Assembly (NCBI RefSeq): GCF_036370855.1
Contig: NC_088102.1
Location: forward strand, 20,317,001-20,381,000
Direction: 5' to 3'
Length of the DNA stretch: 64,000 bases
Source: Dromaius novaehollandiae
Lineage: Eukaryota; Chordata; Aves; Casuariiformes; Dromaiidae
Positions 50,011-61,451 of the stretch are shown here, piece by piece. The notes beneath the pieces are model-generated. The model saw only the letters and a list, made by a program, of their open reading frames with translations. It made no database searches and had not been told where the DNA came from. Position 1 is the stretch's first letter. Each line of letters starts with the position of its first letter. The translations under genes were made by a program, and so were the position numbers.

Positions 50011-51959
50011 CAGAGCCGAGCTGCGACGGCTGAAATGCATTTAGCTCCCAGCTGTGTTAAGACTCTGTGAGTGACTTAATCTTGGTGTACCTTAATTCCT
50101 CACCTGTAAAAGGGAAACAACAATGTTTCTTTGATTACGGGAGTGATGAGCAGTAATATACTAACGACACCGGGACAGTTACCACGCACACACCCGCAAC
50201 AGCTAACTCTGCAATAGATCTTGCACTCTCATCACTTATTTGCATTTGTATTCAATGAACTGTTAAAGGAATCGGACTATCAGTACCCAGATTCTGATGG
50301 GAAATGCCTGGGGAAAAGCTCAAACCGGACCAGTGGTCCAGGTACCACTCAGCTTCGTGGGATCCCTGTCCAAAGCTGGGCTTGAATGTCGATTGCACAG
50401 CTAATCCCTATTTAATTTGTAATAGCCTGAAACTAAACCTCACCGTGTTACTAGGCATAGGAATCTGGATTCGGTTCCCCATTTTGTAGCTTGGGCCTAG
50501 GACTAGAAATTACTCAGCTGTCTGCTTCAATCTACGCTGAAGCTGAAGATTTATTTCTACAGGAGGCAGGGAAACATATTATGTTGCCAAACTACTTCCA
50601 GTCTTTTCCAGAATTACAAGTCAGGGGATGGTGGGTAAGTCTTGTGATTTCTATTCTGCAATCTAAACCAGATGGGCTACCCTAACAGCATAAACATTTA
50701 AGCAAGAAAAGCAAAAAATTGGCAGAAAAAGTTCTATATTCTGATTAACTGCATTATTATGACTTCCATCATTTAATGAGATATGCATAAAGCTAGTTTA
50801 CAAAATAATTTGATCACTGTCTTTGATTTATCCCAATTAAGTTTGGAGTTTTTGTTTTCTCAGGGATACGAGGTAGCCATAGAATAACAAAGTGGGCTGT
50901 GCTTATTAGAAACAGAAAGTTCTCAGCCTATGGGGAAAAAGCCTCTCTTGGTACAGCTCGTGTTAAATTAATCCAAATACACAAACAATTAAATACGATA
51001 CAGCAAAACATGTTACTAATTTCAGCCCAGGTGAGATTAATCGAACTGAGCGTGAGCTTTGGCAAGAGAGGAGGAGGAAGCGTGTGGTCAGGCCTTCTGA
51101 CCCCAATCACGGCCCAGCAGCCAAAGGGCTCTCATGTTCTTGCTATACAACAGCCCTTTATTGGGTGTTTGGGCTAAGAAAACTTTGAGATTTCCTTCTC
51201 CTTGAGGGAAAATAAGCTAAAGATTAAAGCTCTATAGTTGCCTTCAAAGCAGGGGGGCTATGAGGGAGCCCATAGATCCTCAGGTACTGGTGGTACTTAT
51301 TTTTATCTGCATCAAACTTCAATACAAAAAACGATGAACCTGCAAGCTCCATGATGTATTTTCCTGTTTATTACCACTGCTTTGTTTACTTTCACTTCCT
51401 TTGTTTTGATACAGGGATCAGTTGGTTTTTTTTTTCTTTTAATGCCTGAAAAGTATCTAATGCATAACTAGCATATTGGATTAATAGGATGATAGTGAAA
51501 ATATCTCCTCTTCATTTACTCTTTGCATGCATGAAAGATGAGACAGTATCAGAAGCACAGAAAAAAAGAGACCCAATGAATCATCTAAGAACTTGAAAGG
51601 AAATGAGATAACCAAGATGCTGGAACAAAATACCTGCTATAGCTCAGATGGCCGACTGGTGAGCGCCGCTGTAGGGTCTGTCAGGCGCCTGCTTAAAATC
51701 GCTGGAAGGAGCCAGGTCTACATAACTGGGTAGTGCAAAGCCAGATGAAGTTACAGGAGACGTTCAAATCCCTGGCACCCGAAACGCACGCCTTGCCTCT
51801 GTGGGTGAGTTAGCGCAACACAAGAGCAGCCCCAAGACTGCTCTCTGCAGCCCCACACGCAGCAGGGCTGGGCTGCTGGTACCCCCAGCCGCGTCCCTGC
51901 CAGCTGCCACGCATCCCCGAGGTCCGGCAGGGAGATTTCCAAACCGAGGGAGGTTAAAA

Positions 51960-52205
51960 GGGTAATGGTCTGATTTTTACTCCTTTGGCTGTCGGTACGT
52001 GTCACTCTGCCGAGGCTGGTGGCACTGCAGCAGCGGTGGCTCGGCGCGGGCGCTGCCAGGGAGCAGAGCTGCGGCAGGGTGCAAAGCCCTGCAGCCGCCC
52101 CAGCCAGATCCAGGAGAGCGCCTCTGCCCGTCTCTGCCATCCAGGGCGAGGCAGCACAGCGGGAGAGCTCGAGCAGGGTGGGAAGAGGTGGTAGAATGAG
52201 GGAAA
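51960..52205. other. Small GC-rich CpG islet
   Basis: GC-rich with frequent CpG and GCAGC/GCTGC motifs, flanked by AT-rich DNA. At least six overlapping frames cover it, with no credible product. Confidence 0.45.
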
Positions 52206-54417
52206 AAGGTGGAAAAAGGCGGGAAAAGACCTGGGAAGCAGATGCTGATGCAAATGAGGAGGGCCAATGAGCATCCTTTGGCCTCAGACACGACCTAGAA
52301 TATCCAGAAAAATCGACTGCATCTTACTGGTGTGAGTGCAACCAAAGTAATGCCTTTAAGTTTAACTAATGTGTAGACTATGGGATGTTTAATCAAAGAA
52401 TTGGAAAGAAAAGGAAAAATGGTGTACAAAACATCACAGGACTAAGTTTAGCGGTACCAGAACAGCTTTGTAAATGCTTTCTTGTAGTTTTATGTTATTC
52501 TGAAATCTGCCTCAGTCACCACTGAGTATTATAGTCATCAGTCTTCCCTCCACTAGCAGGAAAACAAATGCCATGTTGGATCCTAGTGCCGTGAGGTTAA
52601 CAGATAACCTTCATATTTTTTGAGAAGTCTTTCAGCTTTTCTGCCGCTGAAGATCCTCTTCTACAGCTTAAAGTTGAAAAATTTTTGTGGCAGATTTGGC
52701 ATTGCCTGTAATAATTTATGAATATGATGTGTTGACATGTTTACTGTGTGCATACATTGAGCTACTTCAATAGCTGGGCTGTCAGGAAGAGTACCCAGGA
52801 GAGAGAAGATGGATCCGGGCATACATTTTTGAGGAAACACTTGGGAAACAATGCAAGAGCGAGTCACTGTGATGTTTTGGCTGGGCCCCTGCTAGGCTCA
52901 CTAGAGAGATTTCCCTGGGAGAAATGTGGGCGCCTGGAAAGAAAGGTTCAGAAGACCCCAGAGAATTAAGAGAGAACCATTTAAACAGAGGTTTTGAGAG
53001 CGAGAATCCAGGAGGAGTCCAAAGAGCTCAGATCCGCAGGGACATCTGATTTAGTTCAAGCTGGTAAGACTACTAGATAAAGCAGATGTGTGATTTTTTT
53101 TTTTTTTAACCAATATGCTTTATTTCAATGATTAGCTAAGCAGCTCTTTGGTTTTGAAACTGTTGTTCTGGGTCATGCAGGAAGACTGAAGGTCTCCGCT
53201 CTCTTCCTCAGCACACGTGCAAGCTCGGCAAAGGCACCGGTTCAGTAGGCTGGAGCTTGCTGCAAGCATGCAAGAATCAGGTTATTCCATGCACAGAAAG
53301 GTAACAGCCCAAGGCCTCACATAAGTAGAGGGTAACTCAGAAAGACCACAGATGGCCGGAGATACGGCAGTAACCATAACAACACCAGCATCTTTCTTAT
53401 AAGTCCTAGCACGTAATTCTACTAATGACTTTTATTAAACATTTAAGCCTTAGCATTCAAGTGATTCATATTTGTTACAGAAAGACGTCCCATTAACACA
53501 AAGTACAAGCCAAAACAAAGTTAATGAGCCCTAATACTTGCAGGATAATTCAAAGTTTAAGGGTGATATTAACCAAAATAAAATAAGGAGGAATGGAAAA
53601 AATCCAGTTTCATTGTCCACCAGAGAACCTGAGTTTTATCCTTTTGGTTCATAAAATCAAATCTATAGCTCAAGTGACTCTTACACTGTTATTAAAGTAG
53701 TACAAGAACACATATATGTGCATAATTAAGTACCCCTTTGTGACCATAAAAGGGCTGCCTGCGTGTCCAGGGGGAACGTGAGTGGGGCGTGATTCATAAG
53801 CATGAAAGAGAGACTGTCATTGCCGTATTCCCCTCGTATTTCACCCCTTTGTCTGGGGCTCGGGCTGGCATGGTGGAGCGGTTGGGTGTCCCGCTCCCGA
53901 AACAGGAGCGTCTCTACGCGAGGTTTGGGCTGCGTGCTCTGCGCAGCTGATCAGCACCGTTAAAATGTTCTGGAAGTGCACAGCTGAATATTCGTCCCGT
54001 GCAAATCATACCTCTTAAATGTAACTTGAGTCAGGCCCCACAGAACGGAGTAAAAGTCAGTAGGTGAGTCTGAAAATTTAGATGGATATTTTTTCATTTG
54101 CCTTCTGTTTTTGCACTGTGAGATACTAGTGGCAAATGGGTAAATGGGATAAAAGTCACTGGTATCTTCCTACCCTTGAAAATATGTGACGTGGCTTAAA
54201 AAACTGGCATTTTTATCTTTCTGTTCAAATGGAGAGACTAAACACGCTCAGGAAACAAAAAGGGTAAACAGCACAGCTAGCAAAAGCCATTTTGGAAGTG
54301 ATAAATGAGCATTTTTCTGGTGACTGATTTCCTACCATACTTACGTTCATTTTTACACGGCTCCCGTTAAGCATAACATGCGGCCTGCGATCTTCCCAGC
54401 TGTCCCAACCTTGGTAA
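52206..54417. other. Intergenic DNA, no gene seen
   Basis: AT-rich, with a T-rich run near 53094-53108 and only short frames. The quiet AT-rich section at about 53400-53760 has no repeat I recognise. Confidence 0.5.
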
Positions 54418-54627
54418 AGGGGGGGCTGCTCTGGTGACCGTGAGCTCCTGGGCCCAGGGGCCACCAATAATCTGGGAGCTGCCAGCCGAAGAGCCCAGAT
54501 TTACGGGCTCTCCAATAAGACCAGGCTTAATGAAAAACTTGCAACAGAATTAGACAAAATGGACCGACGTGGCTATGGGAAGAAGCTCCACAAAATAAAT
54601 GATAAATTCTCCCCCTCTTGGAGAGAG
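54418..54627 (+). other. Candidate unannotated coding exon ending in a strong donor
   Basis: A plus-strand frame without an early ATG is open from 54418 (after TAA at 54415-54417) to 54669. Its second half reads LSNKTRLNEKLATELDKMDR and then GYGKKLHKINDKFSPSWRE, a soluble, charged and varied composition typical of real protein. It reaches an excellent splice donor, GAGAG|GTAAGA, at 54627/54628 in phase 0. A possible acceptor is the CTTCCCAG ending near 54399, upstream of the frame's stop, so the exon start is unclear. I do not recognise the product. It could be chance, a lineage-specific exon, or a relic. Confidence 0.25.
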
Positions 54628-56949
54628 GTAAGAATTTCATCTTCATTAATTTCATCTGGCAGATACAGATAACAAAGCAGCCGGCTATACGGGAGACTTA
54701 ACATCGCGAAGATGGATATGGAAAGACAAGATGCAGTTGGAGACAAAGGAGAAATACATCTCTGAGAAAGTTTCCACTATGAATATTTTTCCCTTGCAAA
54801 TGTGGGTCTTCTCAAATACCCTTTTCTTTAGGAAGGATCTAAATGAAGAGGAGGTGGGAAGTAGAGTTACAAAGCATATAAGAAAGCCTCAAATATATGA
54901 GTGGGAGGAAGGAGGAAGAAATGAAAGAATAATGAAGCTTGCATCACTGGGAGCAAAAAACAGAAGAAGGGAAATGCACATATTTGCGGCTAAATTTTGC
55001 AGGAACTTAGGCTGAGGTTTGAAACTGCTGTGGTTAGCATAGCTATATGCACAGCGTAATTCAGATGACCTGATCAAAGGACAAAGAAATGCTACTACTG
55101 ATTTCCTTAGGAATATTAGCTGGCTTAGAGTTAATGGGTACCTACAGGAAAACGCCTGCTTTATCACATCAGTATGAAGCGACCTGCAAAGAGTAATCAG
55201 CACCCGCAGAGGCTACGATGATTATGTGATTCAGGGATTCCCTGAACGGGGCCAGGGCTCTGCCCTTCACTGAGACCCAAGACCTTGCAGACATACAGCT
55301 GTATGCTTTAAAAGAAATTTATAGATGTTGTAACTGTATAGATGTTAGTGAAATGGTGCCTGGGGTCCCCAGCTCTAGCTGCAGTGATAGCTGAGCCCAA
55401 ATGCTCGCCTTCTCTTGGAGTGGTTCCACCAAAGCTGAATCAGGTGTTTCTACTTCAAGAGTATTTCCAGTGGCCACCAGAGCGGTGGCTGCCTATCTGG
55501 GCTGAGAAATAAGCCTGAAAAAGGATGTCAGGGCTGGGCCTCTTTGAGGCCTGTCTGGTTTTGCCCATGCTCTGCCGGAATGGCACCGTTAGGCACCGTT
55601 AGGCATTTGATAAGCAGTGCTGATTTCGCATGCTGTAGTCTTGGGCGTATTGCAGAAAAATCGGTAATGAATTTTCAGTGGACCTCAAGGAAGGATCTGT
55701 GCCTCTCACACACGAATCCTGTGGGAAGCAAGTGCCTCTGTCTTCGTGTCACCAGAACCACCTATAAAAGGAGAGTTTTCAACTTTGCTCGGGAAACTCC
55801 AGGGTTTTATATTCACTTGGAAATAAACCGAGCCTGCGCATCCCTCGGAGAGGTGAGAGTCGGGGAATCAACAGGAGGTCACGGCCATCTGCGCAGAAGC
55901 TCAGTGCCCAGGGATATAGCTAGGACAACTGTGGGGGCTGGGAGAAACAAGTTTCATGCCAACAATTTTTACGTATGAAGGGACCAAGCTGCTCCTTGGA
56001 GCCAAGCTGGCTTTTCAAAATCCAGCCTTAGAGAGCAAGAAAAAATGGACAGAGGAACAATGTTTCCATTCCCCTCTACCAGTAAAGCTGTATTTGATAT
56101 AAACATAGAAAAATATTCCTTTTTTTCAAACCTTTTCATCAAAAGTCAGACTTGCTGCTTTTCATAAATTTTTGACCTCTGAAGGCTGCAATATGCTGGT
56201 AGAGAATCTGGATTTCTTTGTGCCACTGTTGCACCAAAGCATGTTGGGTCTGGGGTTGGTAGCACCATACAGCAGAATAGTGGAGTTTCGGTAGGCAGGA
56301 AAAAAGGAAGGCAGGACCCAGTCCTCGTCCTGCCTGTTGTCCAGACTGTGTTGAGAAAAAGATGCACCCTTTGGGGAAAAAAATAGTCTCATCCTATCCC
56401 AAACCAGGCATTCTCACACTGTGGCAAAATAAAGCCACAGGAATAAAACCAGGCATTTTTCTATATTCATTACAGCAATCACACGTCCCTGGAGTTGTCA
56501 CTCTATAGGGTTGGCTGAAGAAAGGTAAATTTACAATGAATAATTAAATGCCCGTTACAGGCTTGACACTTCCTTGGGTGTCTGGTAGTGCCGACACCTC
56601 CAGCATCCTCCGAGCTCTTGCCTGCCTTTGCACGCACAGCCGGGATCGCAGCGCAGCCCGACACTTGCTCTCGCCCGCTTTGCTGCAAGCTGCCAAACAC
56701 GGTTTCTCACTAAAAAGCAATAAATTCTTCTTGGGAACAAAGGCTGAATTCTGGATTTCTCTTGAATTCAGGTGTGGGCAGCATGAGGACCTTTTCGAAG
56801 CTGACATTTTTCTAGCTGTCTTGGACAGGCAACTGTTCCCAAAACAGCTACTGCAGGTAACGGCAAGCCTGAGGTTTGGGCCTTGCTGCACTAGGAGACA
56901 CGTGGGTATGGCGAGGGGACCACAGAAATAAGCACAGCAGGGCAACAGC
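54628..56949. other. Intergenic DNA, no gene seen
   Basis: Mixed composition with short frames. A 12-bp tandem repeat (GGCACCGTTAGG twice, near 55580) is present. Frames at 55544-55978 and 56544-56945 are not recognisable. Confidence 0.5.
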
Positions 56950-57245
56950 CACTTTTACTGAAAGGAGCAGGTAGCGAGCCAGGGCTGGGATTTACTTGGG
57001 CAGACGCCTGACAGAGAGATGGGCGAAGGAACCGGGGAATGCAGAGGCGCAGAGCCAGGGGCTGGGGCAGCGCAGGGATGGGAGGGACGAGGGGCTGGGG
57101 CAGGGCAAAGCCGCAGGTGCTGGCGGCAGCGGTCGGGCAGGCGAGCGGCGTGGAGACGAGGCACGAGGGGAATCGGGAAGGACGGGCAAGTGGACGAACG
57201 GGTCCAGGGCACGGGGTCAAGAGGGAAGGTACAGCGGAGAGGCGA
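56950..57245. other. GC-rich islet with GGGGC/GGGAC repeats
   Basis: The plus strand is strongly G-rich (repeated GGGGCTGGGGCAGGGCA-like units at about 57058-57110), with moderate CpG. On the minus strand this gives Pro/Ala-rich frames, which are compositional. It may form G-quadruplexes. Confidence 0.5.
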
Positions 57246-58053
57246 AGAGGCTGGACGGAAATTACAGCTGTGGAAAATATTGCTTTATACAATTTCAGTA
57301 GCGTGCAAAATCTAATTTTTTGCTCCTTTGAAGAGTGTTTTTACACATTAACAGGCAGGTCCTAGATAAGCAGGGCCTAAGCAAAGGCGTTTGGGGGTTA
57401 TTTGCAGGACAGAGCTACCGCTGGAGCTGAGCGGGCGTCGTTCTGCACTACCGGCTGACACATGTACGACTGCGAGCTTGTTTGCTGCCCTCTGCGACCG
57501 GGGACCTTCCCTGCGTCCACAAACTCACGACCATGGGCCTACGGGAGCTTCACGCAGGCCCTGCTCCATCTTTTCCCCTTAGGTTTCAGGGAATTACTAA
57601 GCACCATCTGAAGCCGTACACCCAACGCACATCGCTCACCATCACCTCCTGCTGGTAACGAGCTCTGGCTTCTGATTATGGAAAATCCTGTGTTTTTGGG
57701 ATGGAAAATCGTAACGGCTTAAGCAGAGCCAGGCTTCGAGAGCGCGAGCGTGCCGCGGTGGGGGAGCGTGGGGCGGGCACGAGGACGGCTCCCGGGCCTG
57801 CCGCTGACTCGCTGTGCGGCTGCCGGCGGCGCACTTACCCGCTGCGCGTCCCATGCCCTCTTTCTGCGGCAACCAGCCTTGCCGTTCTTTTGTAGTCCAG
57901 GGATGAAAAATGCCACAAAGGGGCTGCTTTCCGTAAATACCACTCGAATGGCTTGCGCGGCTTTGCAGCGCAGGGCGGTTGGGAGAGCGGTCGTGGAGAA
58001 TGACGCCTCTCTGCTTCGCCGCAGCTCATTTCTTCCCCGGCCCCACTTCGTTT

Positions 58054-58102
58054 CCCTGCTCTCTGCGTGTCCCGTCCCCTGCTCTCTGCGTGTCCCGTCC
58101 CA
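58054..58102. repeat. Tandem duplication, 23-bp period
   Basis: CCCTGCTCTCTGCGTGTCCC occurs at 58054 and again at 58077. Confidence 0.9.
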
Positions 58103-58859
58103 CGTGCCTCCTGGCCTGCACGTCCCACCGGTGAGCCGGGCCGGTGCCAGAGGGAGGTGAGGGGAGGAAGCAGGGATGGAGGGGAAGGGGTGGCTGGGGC
58201 ACCGCAGCGATGGGGCGAGAAGGCCGGGATCCGGGGACTGAGCTTCACTGATGCAGAGGACGCTCCTCGTGGCAACGTGATGGTCAAGGAGGGCACCAAG
58301 GGCACGTAGAGAAGGCAGGCTTCAGGAGCTAGCGTGCGCTGGCTGAGACAGCAGTGCAAAAGGAACTGGGAATTAAGAAAAAAAAGAGGTGGGAAATTAA
58401 AACACCAAAGGCCATTTTGTGTAAGAAGCTCAGGGAGCTCGGAGCGGGCCCCTTCCCGAGATCCGGACTGGCACCGCTGGAGCTCGCTCTGCACCGGCCA
58501 GGGGAGACCGCAGCGTCCGCACGAGACCCGCTGAGCCCCACGGGGGTCTGTGAGGCACGCTGTATCTCTTTCACCCATTTGCCAACCATCAAAACTCAAG
58601 CGCAAGGTGTTGTAACCCTCCTCGGTGGTGGGAAGGGCGCCCGTCCGCTCGGAGGCCCGGCTGCTCCCACGGCTCTCCAGCCCGGCGGCCTCGGGGGCAG
58701 AGCTGCCGCTCCTGCTGGGGCACCCTTATTGCTGCTACCTTCCTCCCGGTCCCAGAAACATTCCTATTTCCCAAAACATAGCTGCTGCCACGGAAGACCT
58801 CCCGCTGCCCCCCGATCCTCCGAGCACCACCCTGACTGCTCCTTTGTCTGCTCTCCCGG

Positions 58860-59181
58860 GAAGGGACGGTGCCCTCAGCCCGCTCCGGGAGCCCCGTGCG
58901 CGGCGCGGTGCGCGGCTGGCGCAAAGCCTGCGGGGCTGGGCGGCGGCGGGGCCGGGCCGGGGGCAGCGACAGCCCCCGCCGCAGCCGCCCGCGCCCGCTC
59001 GGCCCCTTCTCGCTCGGCCCCGCAGCCCGGCGACACCGCGGCGCCCCGGCAGCGCGGGCGGGCGGCGCTAGGGCCCGGCGGGGCGGCGCGGGCTGCGGCG
59101 GCGGCGGGCGCGGGCTGCACCGCCCCCGCGGGGGCGGCGGCGGCGCCGGAGGCAGCGGGAGCAAACGGCGGCGGCGAGAAG
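58860..59181 (+). other. FOXN3: Presumed non-coding first exon of FOXN3
   Basis: The GC-richest part of the island ends in GGCGGCGAGAAG|GTAACGG, a good plus-strand splice donor with exon end at 59181. GC-rich repeats of GGC codon type precede it, as is common in 5' UTRs of transcription factor genes. The start is arbitrary because transcription from CpG islands is usually dispersed. A frame of 320 codons (58354-59316) runs across it, but it continues through the donor into TG repeat DNA, so it is not the coding sequence. FOXN3 translation is expected to start in a downstream exon beyond this window. Confidence 0.4.
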
Positions 59182-59261
59182 GTAACGGCGGCGCGTCCGG
59201 CCGGAGGCTGCGGCGGCGCCTTTCGCGGTGTCATCGCGGGCGGCCGCGGCGCGCGTGTGCG

Positions 59262-59658
59262 AGGGACAGAGAGTGTGTGCGTGTGCATGAGTGTGAGAGT
59301 GTGCGTGTGCATGTGAGTGTGCGTGTGCGTGTGCGTGAGTGCGCATGTGAGAGTGTGCATGAGTGTGAGAGTGTGCGTGTGCATGAGTGTGCGTGTGCGT
59401 GAGTGCGCATGTGAGAGTGTGCATGAGTGTGAGAGTGTGCGTGTGCGTGTGCGTGAGTGCGTGTGAATGTGTGCGTGAACGTGCAAGAGTGTGCGTGCAT
59501 GCGCGTGTGTTTGTGTGTGTGCGTGCATGTGCGTGCGCGTCTGTGAGTGTGTGTGCCTGTGCGTGTGTTCGTGTGTGCGTGTGCCTGTGCGTGTGTTCGT
59601 GTGTGCGTGTGCCTGTGCGTGCCGGTGTGTGTGTGTGCTCGTGCGTGTGTGCGTGCGG
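59262..59658. repeat. Complex TG/CG minisatellite (alternating purine-pyrimidine)
   Basis: About 400 bp of GTGTGCGTGTGCATGAG-type sequence. A 64-bp higher-order unit is visible (GAGTGCGCATGTGAGAGTGT at 59337 and 59401), followed by a 28-bp unit (GTGCCTGTGCGTGTGTTCGT at 59553 and 59581, with a third partial copy at 59609). Almost the whole tract alternates purine and pyrimidine, the pattern that favours left-handed Z-DNA. It begins about 80 bp after the proposed FOXN3 donor. Confidence 0.95.
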
Positions 59659-60129
59659 GGCACGGCCGTCCCGGGTGCCCGCCTGCCCCCGGCGGGCGCG
59701 GGCAGGGCAGAGCGGGGCAGGCCGGACCCGCGGGGCGCGGGGCCGGTGCCCGCCCGTCCTGCGCCGCGTCGGGGGCAGCCGCGCCGCTCCGTGCCGTGCC
59801 GGGGGTCCGGGCGCCGGTGGTGCGCGCAGAGGGAGTCCGGGACGGGCGGCAGAAGCGTCCGAGGGCCTCGCGGTGCTGCTCGGTCCTCGCTGGGTCTGGC
59901 AGCGGGTTGCGCCGCCCTCCGCGGGTCGCCGCCGCCGCTGGATTTCAGACGGTGCCCGCAGCTGCGGAGCCGCGCTGGCTCGGCTGCCGCCTCTCGCTTT
60001 CTGCCTTTCCGAGTTGGGGAGGAAAGCGGCCGTCTGCGGGGCGAGCAGCCTGGCCGCAGGCGGCCGCAACTGCCCCCGCTTTTTTCCCGCGGCGCAGAAG
60101 GGCGGCTTTATTTATTTATTTTTTTTTTT

Positions 60130-60139
60130 GGGGGGGGGG
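60130..60139. repeat. T-tract followed by G10 run
   Basis: TTTATTTATTT and T10, then ten G, inside the CpG island. C12 at 60316-60327 is a second homopolymer there. Both are prone to length error. Confidence 0.9.
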
Positions 60140-60599
60140 TGTTTCCCCCCGGCGGCCGCGGGGCGCTGCTCGGGGCGCGGCGCGGGCGGATCCCCGCGGA
60201 GCGCAGCGCGGGGGCTCGGCCGGGGCTCGGTGGCCCCGCGGCGCCTCTGGCTGCGGCGAGTCGCTGGTTCGCGGCCCGGGAAGGAGCCGCGTCCGCCCCG
60301 CAGGGCCGCGCACGGCCCCCCCCCCCCGCTTAAAGAGCATCGCCCGCTGCCTTGGGGCTGGTCTGTGAGAGCTGCCGAGGGAGGTATTTTCCGGTTTTCC
60401 CTTAGTTCCCTTGCGCCTGCTTTTCTTTAGTGTTGACTTTCAACTTATTTGGACTCGAGTTGATCTCTCCAAAACACACGTATGTATCGCTGCACCCTGG
60501 AAAAGAATTCTTCCTCATTAATCTGCTGGTTAGGCTGTGGTCAGTTATTATTTATACAGCCAAAATATGTCTGTAAAAACCTGTTTGTACAGCTACGGC

Positions 60600-60925
60600 A
60601 CGGTTGCTCCTATAAGCCGGTTTACCGAAACTTTAATTGCAGCCGCCGGCGTTTGACGGCAGCGCCGGCGCTGGGGCCGGGTGAGGCCGTGCCTTCCCCG
60701 GGGGCTCCCGGGGGTCCCTCGGGGGCGGCACGAGCGAGCCCGCACTGGGGTGGGTTTGCGCGGTGCCGAGGGACCCGCGCAGCTGCCGCGGGCGGCCGGA
60801 GCCCCGTGCGCGGCGGCGCGCCCCGTCCAGCAGCCGGTAAACAGCGTGCAGCGGGGTCGGGCTGCGGCTGAAAGCACAGGGCCTCCGCCGCCCGCCGAGG
60901 CGTTACGTGTCGGTAAAGTAGCTCT
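60600..60925. promoter_or_regulatory. Second CpG lobe downstream of the main island
   Basis: CpG-dense (CGGCGTTTGACGGCAGCGCC, GGGCGGCCGGAG) after an AT-richer break at 60400-60600. Donor-like sites GTAAAC (about 60838) and GTAAAG (about 60913) occur inside it. It may be a shore of the main island or an alternative promoter. Confidence 0.45.
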
Positions 60926-61436
60926 TGTAAAACAGGGACTGTCCCAGGAGCTGTAAAATCTATAAACACTTTTCTGATTGGTTTAAAAATTTAGACACAG
61001 GAAGCGGATGGTATCTAATAACAGACAAGTGGAGACATTGTTGTCATGGAAACTGAGAAGACTTCCCCCCCCTTCCCATTTATTTAAAAAAAAAAAAAAA
61101 GAAAGTCTGCATATCATCAGAAATGCCTGCAGAACATGCTGGCTTCTGTTGCCTTTCCCACAGCATCTGTTGAAACCCGAGAATATGCCTGTCAAATCAA
61201 GGTCATTTTACAATAAAAACTGCACCGCCTCCCTCATTTCACGTGTGTATTTTGTTTCATACTTTCCACTGAGCGAAGAGTTAACACGGAGCGAGCAACC
61301 TGCTTGCCTGGCGGGGACCGGGTGCCCCCGCTTTGCTGGGAGCCCGGCCTCGGCGAGGCCTGCAGCAAGAGGCCGGGGCTGCTGCCGCCGCGGGGATTCA
61401 GGCCCATACGGGGAGGAAAGGCTGCAAATGGAAAAA

Positions 61437-61451
61437 GGGGGGGGGGGGGGG
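61437..61451. repeat. G15 run
   Basis: Fifteen G after AAAAA in the presumed FOXN3 intron. It may form a quadruplex with nearby G runs and is a likely site of sequencing error. Confidence 0.9.

Larger units (their letters stand above)
58430..60350. promoter_or_regulatory. FOXN3: Large CpG island, presumed FOXN3 promoter
   Basis: Nearly 2 kb with very high GC and dense CpG, densest at 58860-59250 and 59680-60310. It is by far the strongest island in the window. GC-box-like GGGGCGG motifs are frequent and there is no convincing TATA box. Its position downstream of, and on the same strand as, EFCAB11 matches the vertebrate order EFCAB11-FOXN3. FOXN3 encodes a forkhead transcriptional repressor (also called CHES1) linked to checkpoint control. 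The island is split by the TG/CG tract at 59262-59658. The gene name is inferred from synteny; no forkhead exon is present. Confidence 0.6.

Noticed and set aside
57835-58605. 256-codon minus-strand frame
   Set aside because: Lies at the edge of the CpG island and is overlapped by several plus-strand frames. The composition is Arg/Ser/Pro-rich and nothing is recognisable.
59068-60430. Long frames on both strands (333, 347, 280, 273 and 262 codons) across 58.9-60.4 kb
   Set aside because: They read through the TG/CG repeat and GC-rich island in several phases on both strands at once, giving Cys-Val, His-Thr or Ala-Arg-Gly-Pro low-complexity products. Stops are rare for compositional reasons.
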